Assembly (NCBI GenBank): GCA_947475095.1
Contig: CANJLG010000004.1
Location: 62,001 to 126,000, forward strand
Direction: 5' to 3'
Length of the DNA stretch: 64,000 nt
Origin: Flavobacteriales bacterium
GTDB taxonomy: Bacteria; Bacteroidota; Bacteroidia; Flavobacteriales_D; Crocinitomicaceae
The translations under genes and the position numbers were made by a program. Positions 8,944 to 17,181 of this stretch are shown here, in pieces. Position 1 is the stretch's first letter. Each line of letters starts with the position of its first letter. The notes below the pieces were generated by a model that had not been told where the DNA came from, ran no database searches, and saw nothing but the letters and a program-made list of their open reading frames with translations.

Positions 8944-10527
8944 TTATTTAACCAAAATGATGAGGTAGTAAATCAAAGCAGCAAGAATTGCACTAACCGG
9001 TATGGTTAATATCCATGCCCAGAGTAAGTTTATGGTAACGCCCCATCGCACTGCAGACAGTCGCTTAGTAGCACCAACTCCTATGATAGAACCCGTGATG
9101 GTATGGGTGGTAGAAACAGGAATGCCGAATTGTGAAACAGTGAATAAGGTTAATGCACCAGCCGTTTCAGCACAGACTCCTTCTAGCGGTGTAACCTTAG
9201 TTATCTTGGTCCCCATAGTTTTAACGATTTTCCAACCGCCCATTAATGTTCCCAAACCAATCATCAAATAACACCCGAAGGCAATCCAAAAAGGCATCGT
9301 TTCCGAATGAACTTTAGTTTTAATTTTAAATCCTTCTCTTAAGTCACCAGTTTTGAGATCGATGTAGTTATTAAAAATACCAGCATAAACATACTTTTTA
9401 TTTAATGTTTTTTTATTAAAAATGGTATCCTTGCTAGAGGCATCACACAAGGCGTCACCAAGGGTGAAAATTTCTATTTTTGTCAGTTTTTCATCGATTT
9501 CTTTGAAACTTGGTAAATTATCCATAGTTGCCTCTGGAGTTCGTTTTCCTTTTTTATCATATACTACGATACCGGAACTAGCATCAACAATCGCTTTATG
9601 TTCAACGTAATATACTTTGTCACCTAATTTTGCAGCTTCTGGTTTGTATTTTTCAAGTTTGCCATCTTTTTGAAATTCAATTTGCATTAATTCAGTGATT
9701 TGGAGATCTTTGGGAACTTTCTCCTCTAGTTTTCCTTGTCTCCCCAAGTTGCCATAAACTAAAAGTGCAGCGCAGATAATACCCATTACTTTTTGTGAAT
9801 CTGCCCCACCATGCCCTAAAGAAAAGGCTGCTGAGGAAAGTAGCTGCAGTTTTTTATGCATGTTTGCTTCCTTAACCGCAGAAGGTTTTTTACCATGCAT
9901 AATTTCAAACCACGTATACACGACAATAAAAGCACTGATCATTCCGATAACAATGTATAACATAATGGGCTTCATGTCCATGTATTCGATCATGTATTGC
10001 ATAAATACGATGGTTATGCCTGATAGGGTTAAAATAACCAACATTTTCTTCCAAAAGGAACGGCTAATGGTAACAACAGCAATTAGATAGGCGATGAAAC
10101 CTCCGATTAACGGGGCTAAGAAGATAAAGAGAACAACCTTAAGGATTTCGCCTCCAGCAATTACATCCCACCCAGCATGCGCAACAGCTGCTCCAGCAAA
10201 ACCGCCAATTAAAGTGTGTGAGGATGATGACGGAATACCTAGCCTCCAGGTGAGTAGGTTCCAAAATGTGGCAGCTAAAAGTCCTGCTAGAATAACCCAA
10301 AGATCAATAGCGTTGTTATCTACCGTTTTTGCAACGGTGTTACCCACACTCATATCAAAAACCCAAAATGCAATTACGTTAAAAGTGGCTGCCCAAATCA
10401 CGGCTTGAAATGGTGTAAGTACTTTTGTTGAAACCACCGTAGCAATAGAGTTAGCGGCATCGTGGAAACCGTTTACTAAGTCAAATATTAAGGCAATCGC
10501 TATAACAACAATTAATAATGTAAACAT
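8944..10527 (-). CDS. pit: PiT-family inorganic phosphate permease
   Basis: Low-affinity phosphate transporter of the inner membrane (PF01384). The 527-residue polytopic protein has both family signatures: GFHDAANSIATVVSTK near residue 20 and GIPVSTTHTITGSIIGVG near residue 470. Between the two transmembrane halves lies a soluble insert of roughly 150 residues (about 265-415), charged and predicted cytoplasmic. The gene is 24 bp downstream of the DUF47 gene on the same strand, the usual accessory partner, and divergent from the phosphate porin gene. Phosphate is the likely substrate; metal-phosphate transport is also known for the family. Confidence 0.92.
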   Translation of the reverse strand: MFTLLIVVIAIALIFDLVNGFHDAANSIATVVSTKVLTPFQAVIWAATFNVIAFWVFDMSVGNTVAKTVDNNAIDLWVILAGLLAATFWNLLTWRLGIPSSSSHTLIGGFAGAAVAHAGWDVIAGGEILKVVLFIFLAPLIGGFIAYLIAVVTISRSFWKKMLVILTLSGITIVFMQYMIEYMDMKPIMLYIVIGMISAFIVVYTWFEIMHGKKPSAVKEANMHKKLQLLSSAAFSLGHGGADSQKVMGIICAALLVYGNLGRQGKLEEKVPKDLQITELMQIEFQKDGKLEKYKPEAAKLGDKVYYVEHKAIVDASSGIVVYDKKGKRTPEATMDNLPSFKEIDEKLTKIEIFTLGDALCDASSKDTIFNKKTLNKKYVYAGIFNNYIDLKTGDLREGFKIKTKVHSETMPFWIAFGCYLMIGLGTLMGGWKIVKTMGTKITKVTPLEGVCAETAGALTLFTVSQFGIPVSTTHTITGSIIGVGATKRLSAVRWGVTINLLWAWILTIPVSAILAALIYYLIILVK

Positions 10528-10551
10528 ACAGTAGGTGCTAGTTAAGAAAAA

Positions 10552-11196
10552 TTAAGCGTATTTCACAACAATAGATTCAATCACATTTCCTGCATCCTCG
10601 CATTTGTCGGTTGCTGTTTCCATGACTTGATATAATTCACGTCGCTTGATTAGCTCTTTGGCATCAACATCTGAAGCAAATAATTTCTCAATATTCATAT
10701 CGAAAAGAGTATCCGCTTCGTTCTCTAAGCTGTTAATTTTTATCACACACTCAATAATTTTCTGAGTATTTTTCAAATTTCTTAGTTCCATTACGGCTTG
10801 TTTCACTGCAATTGTTGAATCGTGTATAGCCTCAGCCGTTTTCTGAATCCCTAAATCTGAAATAGGATCTATGTGGTAGAAATTAATTTTTTTTCCGGCT
10901 GAAAAGATATAATCGGCAATATCATCTAATGCAGATGCCAAGGCATGAATATCTTCCCTATCAAAAGGAGTGATGAAATTTCGTCCTAATTCTACGAAAA
11001 TTTTATGGGTGACATTATCGTTAGCATGTTCTAAATCAGACATGTCTTTAATAAGTACCGCGCGCTTATTAAAATCCGGTTCTTGTACCACTTGTAAGAG
11101 TTTCTGTGATATGCTCACTAAATTATCTCCTGCTTCTTCAAAAAGCGAATAAAAAACTCTGTCTTTTGGTAAAAAGTAACTTAAAATTCCAGCCAT
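10552..11196 (-). CDS. DUF47 (PhoU-like) Pit accessory protein
   Basis: The 214-residue all-helical cytoplasmic protein belongs to the DUF47/YkaA family, distant relatives of PhoU encoded beside Pit transporters and thought to modulate them. Recognisable stretches are FYSLFEEAGDNLVSISQKL and LASALDDIADYIFSAGKK, with acidic metal-binding-type residues. It is the first gene of a two-gene operon with pit (24-bp gap). Its promoter box TAACTTTG lies 17 bp upstream of the ATG. Confidence 0.9.
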   Translation of the reverse strand: MAGILSYFLPKDRVFYSLFEEAGDNLVSISQKLLQVVQEPDFNKRAVLIKDMSDLEHANDNVTHKIFVELGRNFITPFDREDIHALASALDDIADYIFSAGKKINFYHIDPISDLGIQKTAEAIHDSTIAVKQAVMELRNLKNTQKIIECVIKINSLENEADTLFDMNIEKLFASDVDAKELIKRRELYQVMETATDKCEDAGNVIESIVVKYA

Positions 11197-11213
11197 ATCT
11201 TTAATTTTTTATT

Positions 11214-11275
11214 CAAAGTTATGGTCTTGTGGGTAAAGAAGGGTCTCAATATGTTTTCTTAACCTAAACATAACA
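11214..11275 (-). promoter_or_regulatory. DUF47-pit promoter with a possible two-unit Pho-like box
   Basis: On the minus strand TAACTTTG (11221-11214) matches the -7 consensus TAnnTTTG exactly and predicts a start near 11207. Farther upstream two 7-mers, TGTTATG (11275-11269) and GGTTAAG (11264-11258), are separated by 4 bp. That is the same spacing as the longer arrays at 11395, 58535 and 61566, but with only two units and about 36 bp from the -7 box. The -7 box is convincing; the operator is tentative. Confidence 0.45.
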
Positions 11276-11394
11276 TTGGCAAAATCTTAAAGGCTTGCGA
11301 ACGCTCAACATGAGATTTTTTTTGGGGGTATTAATTGATAAAAGTTCTGTTCTTGAATTTTAATGTTACTAAATTATTACCAAAATTACTTTTA

Positions 11395-11446
11395 TGTTAA
11401 ATATAGATTAAGGAATTATTAAGGATATGTTAAGTTGTTAGTTTTG
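11395..11446 (+). promoter_or_regulatory. tandem 11-bp operator array and -7 box of the phosphate porin
   Basis: Four contiguous 11-mers, TGTTAAATATA, GATTAAGGAAT, TATTAAGGATA and TGTTAAGTTGT, each begin with a 7-mer of form (K)(R)TTAA(R) and follow each other without a gap (11395-11438). The -7 box TAGTTTTG (11439-11446, exact TAnnTTTG) comes immediately after, and no -33 TTG is visible, so the array occupies the place of the -33 element. This is the layout of PhoB-activated promoters in other bacteria. An additional weaker pair (TGTTACT, 4 bp, TATTACC) lies at 11364-11381. Confidence 0.65.
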
Positions 11447-11463
11447 ACTTCAAATTATATCTC

Positions 11464-12777
11464 ATGAAAAAACAACTATTCGTATTATTTATGTTTTCGT
11501 TGCCAGCATTAATTGCCCAGCAAAGTACAAAAGAGGATACCTTAAAGCAAACGTTGAATCAACTGAAAACAGAATTAACGCAAATGAAGAATCTGAAAAT
11601 AACGGGTTGGGTACAAACTCAATTTCAACATGCAGAATCGAAGGGAGCTAAAACATTTGATGGAGGAGATTTCTTGCCTTTATCAGACAATCGCTTCATG
11701 TTGCGAAGAGGCCGTATTAAATTCACCTATACAAATGGAGTATTCCAAGGAGTAATGCAAATTAATGCTACAGAAAGAGGCGTGAATCTAGTTGAATACT
11801 TTGGTAAAATTACTGATCCATGGACTAAATCATTTATATTAACTACTGGATTGATAAATCGTCCGTTTGGATTTGAAATTCAACAATCATCTGCAGATCG
11901 TGAAACACCTGAGCGATCTCGTTTCACTCAAATTTTATTGCCTAATGAACGCGATCTTGGTGCTATGCTGACGTTTCAACCGCCTAAGGGTAAAAAATTG
12001 TATGGTTTGAAAGTTGATGCAGGACTTTTTAATGGGGTAGGGATTGCCGTTCCAGGAACAACAAGTTTAAGCAATGCTGGAGCGGTAGATTTTGATTCAT
12101 ACAAAGATTTTATTGGGCGCGCTCACTATAAAAAATCATGGAAAGAGGATAAAATTCAGTTTGGTTTAGGTCTTTCTCATTACAATGGTGGATTTGTATT
12201 TCAAAATAACCGGGTTTTTGAAAAGCTTGAAGCAGGTACAAATGGACTCATGCAGTGGCAACTTCGAGATACACTCACAAGCACTTTGTATAAAGGAGGC
12301 AAAGCCCCACGAAAATATTATGGAGCTGATTTTCAATTAAGTTTAAAATCAAAAATTGGGACAACTACAATTCGCAGTGAATACATAAGAGGCAAACAAG
12401 CAGGCATGATTGATGAATCAAAAAGTCCATGTTCACTGCCTTCCAAAATGGATACATATATTCGTTCGTTCAATGGAGGATATGCTTATTTAATTCAACG
12501 ACTTGGCAAAACCAAAAATGAAATCGTCTTGAAATATGAATGGTATGATCCAAACACAAAAATAAGTGCAAATCACTTTGGTCTTGGAACTTCAATGAGT
12601 AAGGCAGAATTGAAATATACCATGTTAGGAATTGGATACAATTACTATTATAATGACAATGTGAAATTGATGTTATACTATAATATGGTAACGAATGAAA
12701 ATGCAAATGGAATCTCAGGTTTCGACAAAGACTTAAATGACGATGTCCTAACGTTTAGGGTACAGTATCGTTTTTAA
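11464..12777 (+). CDS. OprO/OprP-type phosphate-selective porin
   Basis: Outer-membrane beta-barrel porin of the phosphate-selective O/P family (PF07396). A signal peptide (MKKQLFVLFMFSLPALIAQQ) is followed by a short coiled coil at about residues 24-45 (TLKQTLNQLKTELTQMKNL) and a barrel with alternating strands, ending in the typical terminal strand LTFRVQYRF. The 437-residue length fits the family. It is divergent from the DUF47-pit operon and has the operator array just described. Together these suggest outer-membrane phosphate entry induced by phosphate starvation. Selectivity itself cannot be read from the sequence. Confidence 0.88.
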   Translation: MKKQLFVLFMFSLPALIAQQSTKEDTLKQTLNQLKTELTQMKNLKITGWVQTQFQHAESKGAKTFDGGDFLPLSDNRFMLRRGRIKFTYTNGVFQGVMQINATERGVNLVEYFGKITDPWTKSFILTTGLINRPFGFEIQQSSADRETPERSRFTQILLPNERDLGAMLTFQPPKGKKLYGLKVDAGLFNGVGIAVPGTTSLSNAGAVDFDSYKDFIGRAHYKKSWKEDKIQFGLGLSHYNGGFVFQNNRVFEKLEAGTNGLMQWQLRDTLTSTLYKGGKAPRKYYGADFQLSLKSKIGTTTIRSEYIRGKQAGMIDESKSPCSLPSKMDTYIRSFNGGYAYLIQRLGKTKNEIVLKYEWYDPNTKISANHFGLGTSMSKAELKYTMLGIGYNYYYNDNVKLMLYYNMVTNENANGISGFDKDLNDDVLTFRVQYRF

Positions 12778-12793
12778 TCCTTAGTATTAAAAA

Positions 12794-12830
12794 TAAAAAA
12801 AGCGACTCAATCGGCCGCTTTTTTTTATGA
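12794..12830. terminator. bidirectional terminator between porin and sod genes
   Basis: An A-run followed by AGCG, an 11-nt loop, CGCT and a T-run forms a short stem extended by A-T pairs. It lies between two convergent genes and can serve both strands. The GC core is only four pairs. Confidence 0.65.
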
Positions 12831-12844
12831 TTAGAGGGGCAAAA

Positions 12845-13444
12845 TTATTTCGCCGCATCAAATTTACTTGCTATTACCGACCAATTAACGACATTGAAAA
12901 AAGCAGTAATGTAATCAGGTCTTCTGTTTTGATAGTTTAAATAGTATGCATGCTCCCAAACGTCCAACGCTAAGATGGGTGTTCCCGAACAACCTTCTCC
13001 CATCAATGGATTGTCTTGATTTGCCGTAGAACAAATTTCTAATTTTCCGCTGCTAACACATAACCATGCCCAACCAGAACCAAAACGGGTTGTAGCTGCT
13101 TTTGCAAATTCAGCTTGAAAGTTTTCAAACGAGCCGAAGGCTTCATTGATCGCACTTGCCAATTCTCCAGTAGGTAATCCGCCACCATTTGGTGATAGGC
13201 ATTCCCAGAATAAATTATGGTTCCAAAATCCTCCTCCATTGTTTCGAACGGCAGGTTTGTCTTTGCATACTTTCAAAATTTCTTCAATAGACTTTCCTTC
13301 TAATTCAGTGCCTGCAATCGCATTGTTTAAATTAGTGGTATATGCTTGGTGGTGCTTACTATGGTGGATTTCCATGGTGCGCGCATCAATGTGCGGTTCT
13401 AATGCAGCATAGGAGTAGCCTAATTCGGGTAGTTCAAAATTCAT
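12845..13444 (-). CDS. sodA: Fe/Mn superoxide dismutase
   Basis: Cytoplasmic enzyme that dismutates superoxide to oxygen and peroxide. The 199-residue protein has all four metal ligands in context: the His of [12 protein letters not shown], the His of [11 protein letters not shown], and the Asp and His of [19 protein letters not shown]. No signal peptide is present. The NQDNPLM segment, with Gln in the C-terminal domain, resembles manganese enzymes, so Mn or cambialistic use is likely, but metal choice is an inference. A TACATTTG box lies 26 bp upstream of the ATG. Confidence 0.95.
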   Translation of the reverse strand: MNFELPELGYSYAALEPHIDARTMEIHHSKHHQAYTTNLNNAIAGTELEGKSIEEILKVCKDKPAVRNNGGGFWNHNLFWECLSPNGGGLPTGELASAINEAFGSFENFQAEFAKAATTRFGSGWAWLCVSSGKLEICSTANQDNPLMGEGCSGTPILALDVWEHAYYLNYQNRRPDYITAFFNVVNWSVIASKFDAAK

Positions 13445-13469
13445 GGTTCTTTCGTTTAGATGTTATATG

Positions 13470-13477
13470 CAAATGTA
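13470..13477 (-). promoter_or_regulatory. -7 box of the sod promoter
   Basis: TACATTTG on the minus strand matches TAnnTTTG exactly and predicts transcription from about 13463, a leader of some 18 bases before the sod ATG at 13444. The -33 region has no clear TTG. Confidence 0.5.
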
Positions 13478-14067
13478 TTAATAAACACCGAAAAAGAGTA
13501 AGTATCCGAAGTTACGTGGTCATTTAATTAAGTTCCATTTGAATTGTTTTCAGTCGAATTATCAGGATTTAATGAAGAGTGCCTCTATTTATAGATGCTC
13601 TTGGCCTTTTTCATGTATGTTTTACTTACTTTTGATTTTTATCAGACATTCAAATAAAAAAAAATGTAGTTTACTGTCGATGGAGCTTGTTTATTATGAC
13701 ATACCTCGACTCAAGTGCTCTGAATCAGTAAAAAAGTGTTTAAATTATCAAAAATTAACTCCAAGTTTTTTTCTCCGTCTCGATTGGCAAAGAGAGGATT
13801 AAGAAAATTTCGAGGTGTAAGCGATACCGAAAAGCGCTTGTCGTTTGATAAGCTAGCTTATCACTCTTTTCATGTATCGGTCGATGAGAAATTTTAGCCG
13901 AACGTCTTCAATCGAGAATTGATTTTTTCGTTCTTTTGTATCAAGACAAAAGGACAAAGAAAATAAAGTCCGATTTTTATCGGACAACATTAAAAAATAA
14001 ATAAATGCGTAACTTTATCATCATTAAGATACTTCTACCACTCTATTACGAAACTAAGATTAACACT
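13478..14067. other. 590-bp non-coding region with a cluster of hairpins
   Basis: I see no credible gene here; an 87-codon frame at 13539-13802 looks like chance. From about 13820 the sequence is densely structured. An 18-bp perfect palindrome at 13846-13863 sits inside longer imperfect arms (CGATAC near 13822 pairing with GTATCG near 13874, AAAAG with CTTTT). A 7-bp hairpin at 13933-13952 and another at 13968-13985 with a TTTT loop follow. The segment around 13931-13960, whose reverse complement reads CTTTTGTCTTGATACAAAAG, looks to me like a dispersed Bacteroidota intergenic repeat (from memory, not searched). Confidence 0.5.
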
Positions 14068-14916
14068 ATGAAAACGCTTACCATTTTAACCTTTCTTACC
14101 CTCAGCTCTTTTGTTATTGGTCAAACCAAATGGAACGATTTTAATAAATTAGTTAAACAAAACGACCGAGCTGCCATTGAAAAATTTATTTCTGTTTGGG
14201 AGGCTGCAAGCCCTAAGGATGCGGATTTGTATTTAGCCAAATTTGTTTATTACCGAAATAGAGGCGTGGGCCAGCAAGAATACGATCCAACAAAGGAAGA
14301 CTTTAGAGTGATTGATGAAGAGTCGATTCAAATGGCCTTAAAAATATGTGAAAGGGGCAGAATTGATCATCCTGAAAGGGTTGATTTTTTTACAGAGAGA
14401 ATCCAATTATTGCTCGATCTAAAAAGATTAGATGCTGCGAATCCTTTTATTTTAAAATGGATTGATGATTCCAAAAGAGTAAGTAAGCCTTGGCTAAAAA
14501 GTGAAAATAAGCCCATTGAAGACCCTGATTTTCTTTACAAGCAAATTTGTAACTATATCGATGTTTGGTTGCTTAGTACGGATATGGATCAAGGTCCCTT
14601 TGTTGCCTTAGATTTCGCTAATGCATACGTACAAAATTATGCCGCCGATCCAAACAGCTTGTATCTTTTGGGTAAGGTGAATTACAAACTGGAAAATTTA
14701 ATAGAGAGTGAAATGGCCTTGCTTAAACTATTAACAAGGTCTCCAAATCACATTGATGCGCTTTTCCTGATGGGGTATATTACTAAAAAAACAGGTCAAT
14801 TCGATCGGTCACTTTCGTATTTCAAGAGCATAAAAAAACAGGGCGTAAAAGCAGAGCGTCGAAAAGCTAAAACTGAAATAAAGGTCTTGAAAAAAGAAAG
14901 AAAAGCGGCTAGATAA
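14068..14916 (+). CDS. secreted TPR-like protein of unknown function
   Basis: The preferred start is the ATG at 14068, which gives a clean signal peptide (MKTLTILTFLTLSSFVIGQ) and a 282-residue protein; an upstream ATG at 14005 would bury it behind 21 extra residues. The C-terminal third has tetratricopeptide-type helical pairs (DPNSLYLLGKVNYKLENLIESE, HIDALFLMGYITKKTGQFDRSL), and the tail is strongly basic. TPR proteins usually serve as assembly scaffolds. The protein is probably periplasmic. Neighbours give no pathway. Confidence 0.7.
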   Translation: MKTLTILTFLTLSSFVIGQTKWNDFNKLVKQNDRAAIEKFISVWEAASPKDADLYLAKFVYYRNRGVGQQEYDPTKEDFRVIDEESIQMALKICERGRIDHPERVDFFTERIQLLLDLKRLDAANPFILKWIDDSKRVSKPWLKSENKPIEDPDFLYKQICNYIDVWLLSTDMDQGPFVALDFANAYVQNYAADPNSLYLLGKVNYKLENLIESEMALLKLLTRSPNHIDALFLMGYITKKTGQFDRSLSYFKSIKKQGVKAERRKAKTEIKVLKKERKAAR

Positions 14917-15024
14917 TTTCATTTAAGCTCCCTCTACACATTTTTTTCTTCAGCTTACTCATTTGATATAAATGTTAATGTCCTCCGTTAAATCATATTG
15001 TTTTAATTATATTTGATAAAATAA

Positions 15025-15624
15025 ATGATCATGAGGCTAATAAGTGTAGTTTGTCTTTTATTTCTTTTTTCATGTGGCGAAAAAAAGCCAAGCTCCCAAG
15101 ACATTGATAAGGTTTCCACAGTTAAAAAAGTTAAAAAGCCAATTGAAATCAACGGATTAGTTATCCAACCAAATATGGTAGGTGTAATCACTTTCTTAAA
15201 CGGAGATAAAATTCCATTTGCGAAAACAGCTAATGATTGGAAAAAAGCCATTGCATTAGGACAGCCGGCATGGTGTTACGCAGACACACTAAATAATAAA
15301 GGAATATTGTATAATTACTATGCTGTTTGCGATAAACGAGGTATTCAGAAGGACGGGAATAAATTAACGCCACAAAAGGCCTCGAAATTAGTAGCAGCAA
15401 AAGAGATTAAATGGAATCAATTCTTTGAAATGATTGATTGTGCTGAAAAAGGACCTATGGGTAATATATATAATCTTAATTATTTGAATTTATGGATTCA
15501 AGATACGCTTATTCAAGGTCAAGGAAAGCTCAGCCCTTGTTTAATTATTGATAATAAAACAAATGAAATCAACATCAAAAATGTTAATAAAGGAAATGGA
15601 TTCCATTTACTAGACATAAATTAA
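15025..15624 (+). CDS. lipoprotein with a FISUMP-like half domain
   Basis: A 199-residue predicted lipoprotein: a short hydrophobic segment ends in the lipobox LFSCG (start at 15025 or the second ATG at 15031). Residues about 55-100 (FLNGDKIPFAKTANDWKKAI ... QPAWCYADTLNNKGILYNYYAV) match the front half of the Fibrobacter succinogenes major paralogous (FISUMP) domain. The usual back half is replaced by unrelated sequence. A full FISUMP domain occurs in the protein at 25195-27690. It lies 11 bp before the beta-propeller gene on the same strand. Function is unknown. Confidence 0.65.
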   Translation: MIMRLISVVCLLFLFSCGEKKPSSQDIDKVSTVKKVKKPIEINGLVIQPNMVGVITFLNGDKIPFAKTANDWKKAIALGQPAWCYADTLNNKGILYNYYAVCDKRGIQKDGNKLTPQKASKLVAAKEIKWNQFFEMIDCAEKGPMGNIYNLNYLNLWIQDTLIQGQGKLSPCLIIDNKTNEINIKNVNKGNGFHLLDIN

Positions 15625-15635
15625 TACCTTAATAT

Positions 15636-16931
15636 ATGAACTTTAAATTACTTTTTTTCGCCTTAATATTATCCGCAAAAGCGTCCTTTTGTCAAGTTGT
15701 TCATGTTAAAATAGGAGAAAAATCTGAGGCAAATAACGAAGTTGAATTGGTTTTAAAAAATAGAATTCAAAGCTATCAATCGAGCACTTCAAATCCAAAT
15801 GATGTTTATGAACCCTTAATAAATTCTCCTAAATCAGTTAATTATTCAACTAATGGAAAGAAATTCTATGTTCAATCCTTAGAAGGTGGAAACACCCTTG
15901 TTTTTGATGCGATTACAAAAAAGAAAATCAAGTTAATTAAGCACGAATTTACCACATCAAATCAAAATTTGTTTAAAAATGGAGAGTCCAGTGTTTTCGA
16001 TTATAAATATAATGTTACCAAAGAGAATTATAATATTTTTATTGGTAAACCCGTTGAAAGTTGCTTTTCTCATAATGGAAAATACCTTTGGGTAACCTAT
16101 TATCGAAGAAATTACGACAGTAATGCTTCTTGTCCTTCCGCAGTAGCAATTATTGACACAGAAAAAGATCAGATAATCAGGGTAATGCCTACGGGTCCCC
16201 TTCCCAAAATGATTGCCTGCTCCCCAGATAATAAATCCATTGTAGTGACACATTGGGGCGATAATACCTTGGGAATTATTGATATTAGTTCTTCGAACCC
16301 CAATGAATTTAAATACAAAAAACACTGTATTATCGATTATCAATTGAAAATGGAATTTGGTTCCGGTCATGTTGATAGAGATGCTAATTGTGGATACTGC
16401 CTGAGAGGCACTGTATTTTCGCCTGATGGTCAATTTTTATTAGTTGGAAAGATGGGAGGATCTGGAGGCATTGCAGTTCTAGACGCCATAACGTTCGAGT
16501 TGTTAGGTACTGTTCAAGGCATGAAATCAAATGTGCGCCACTTAGTAATTAATGGTGACAACTTATTCATGAGTTCGAATGGTCCAGGCTTTGTTCAAAA
16601 ATGTAATTATCGACAATTCCTGAAAACGCGTATTGAAAACGAAGGGAATGAAATTAACTTCTCCGACTTTCAAAGTGCTAATGTAGGATCTGGGGCTCGT
16701 ACAATTGCAACAACATCTGACGGGAAATACCTTTTTGCAGCGGTTAATAATGGTTCCAAGGTAGCCGTTGTTAGAACAAGCGATATGGTTGTTTTAACAA
16801 CAATAAAAGCAGACTCATACCCAGTAGGAATGGATATTTCTCCTGATGACAAAGAACTAATTGTTACCTCACAAGGAAAAACGGGAGGTGGTGGAAATTC
16901 AGTCATGATTTTTTCGATTACGATTAAATAA
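15636..16931 (+). CDS. secreted YVTN-type beta-propeller protein
   Basis: A 431-residue exported protein with signal peptide MNFKLLFFALILSAKASFCQ. The body consists of repeated blades with SPDNK or SPDGQ turns (IACSPDNKSIVVTHWGDN, FSPDGQFLLVGKMGGSGG, TSDGKYLFAAVNNGSKVAVV, ISPDDKELIVTSQG), typical of the YVTN/cd1-like seven-bladed propeller superfamily. Such proteins range from surface antigens to lactonases; no catalytic residues can be assigned. The cysteines at HVDRDANCGYC could form a disulphide or metal site. It probably forms an operon with the lipoprotein 11 bp upstream. Confidence 0.75.
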   Translation: MNFKLLFFALILSAKASFCQVVHVKIGEKSEANNEVELVLKNRIQSYQSSTSNPNDVYEPLINSPKSVNYSTNGKKFYVQSLEGGNTLVFDAITKKKIKLIKHEFTTSNQNLFKNGESSVFDYKYNVTKENYNIFIGKPVESCFSHNGKYLWVTYYRRNYDSNASCPSAVAIIDTEKDQIIRVMPTGPLPKMIACSPDNKSIVVTHWGDNTLGIIDISSSNPNEFKYKKHCIIDYQLKMEFGSGHVDRDANCGYCLRGTVFSPDGQFLLVGKMGGSGGIAVLDAITFELLGTVQGMKSNVRHLVINGDNLFMSSNGPGFVQKCNYRQFLKTRIENEGNEINFSDFQSANVGSGARTIATTSDGKYLFAAVNNGSKVAVVRTSDMVVLTTIKADSYPVGMDISPDDKELIVTSQGKTGGGGNSVMIFSITIK

Positions 16932-16962
16932 AAAAAAATCAACGTTTTCGGGTAGATTTCTA

Positions 16963-16996
16963 CATCTTGCCTATTATCTAATAGGAAATAAAGATG
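16963..16996 (+). terminator. hairpin after the beta-propeller gene
   Basis: Nested inverted repeats CATCTT/AAGATG (16963-16968, 16991-16996) and CCTATT/AATAGG (16970-16975, 16980-16985) lie 32 bp after the stop. There is no U tract, so it is a weak terminator candidate or a 3'-end stabiliser. Confidence 0.4.
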
Positions 16997-17041
16997 CTGC
17001 GTAGAGCGAAATTTATACATGTGCATACCGAATAAGGGTAA

Positions 17042-17069
17042 TTGCATTCAAAGAAAAAAAGTAATTTTG
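17042..17069 (+). promoter_or_regulatory. candidate promoter of the dehydratase/reductase gene
   Basis: TTG at 17042-17044 and TAATTTTG at 17062-17069 (exact TAnnTTTG) are separated by 17 bp, which fits the Bacteroidota -33/-7 pattern. A start near 17076 would give a leader of about 106 bases. Confidence 0.5.
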
Positions 17070-17181
17070 CGCATCTTCAAAAAGAAGTTGGATTATTAAT
17101 CAAAACCAAATGATTTTTCTTCCATAATGAAGGTGAAATTTATAGGGCTATTTTGCTCAAAATATCTTTACGGAACAAGGC

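Noticed and set aside
13539..13802. 87-codon frame in the gap before the TPR gene
   Set aside because: Unnatural composition with scattered Cys and aromatic residues, no domain, no signal and no promoter; best read as chance in non-coding DNA.
15957..16433. 158-codon minus-strand frame opposite the beta-propeller gene
   Set aside because: The plus strand has a signal peptide and propeller repeats; the opposite frame has none and is a shadow.
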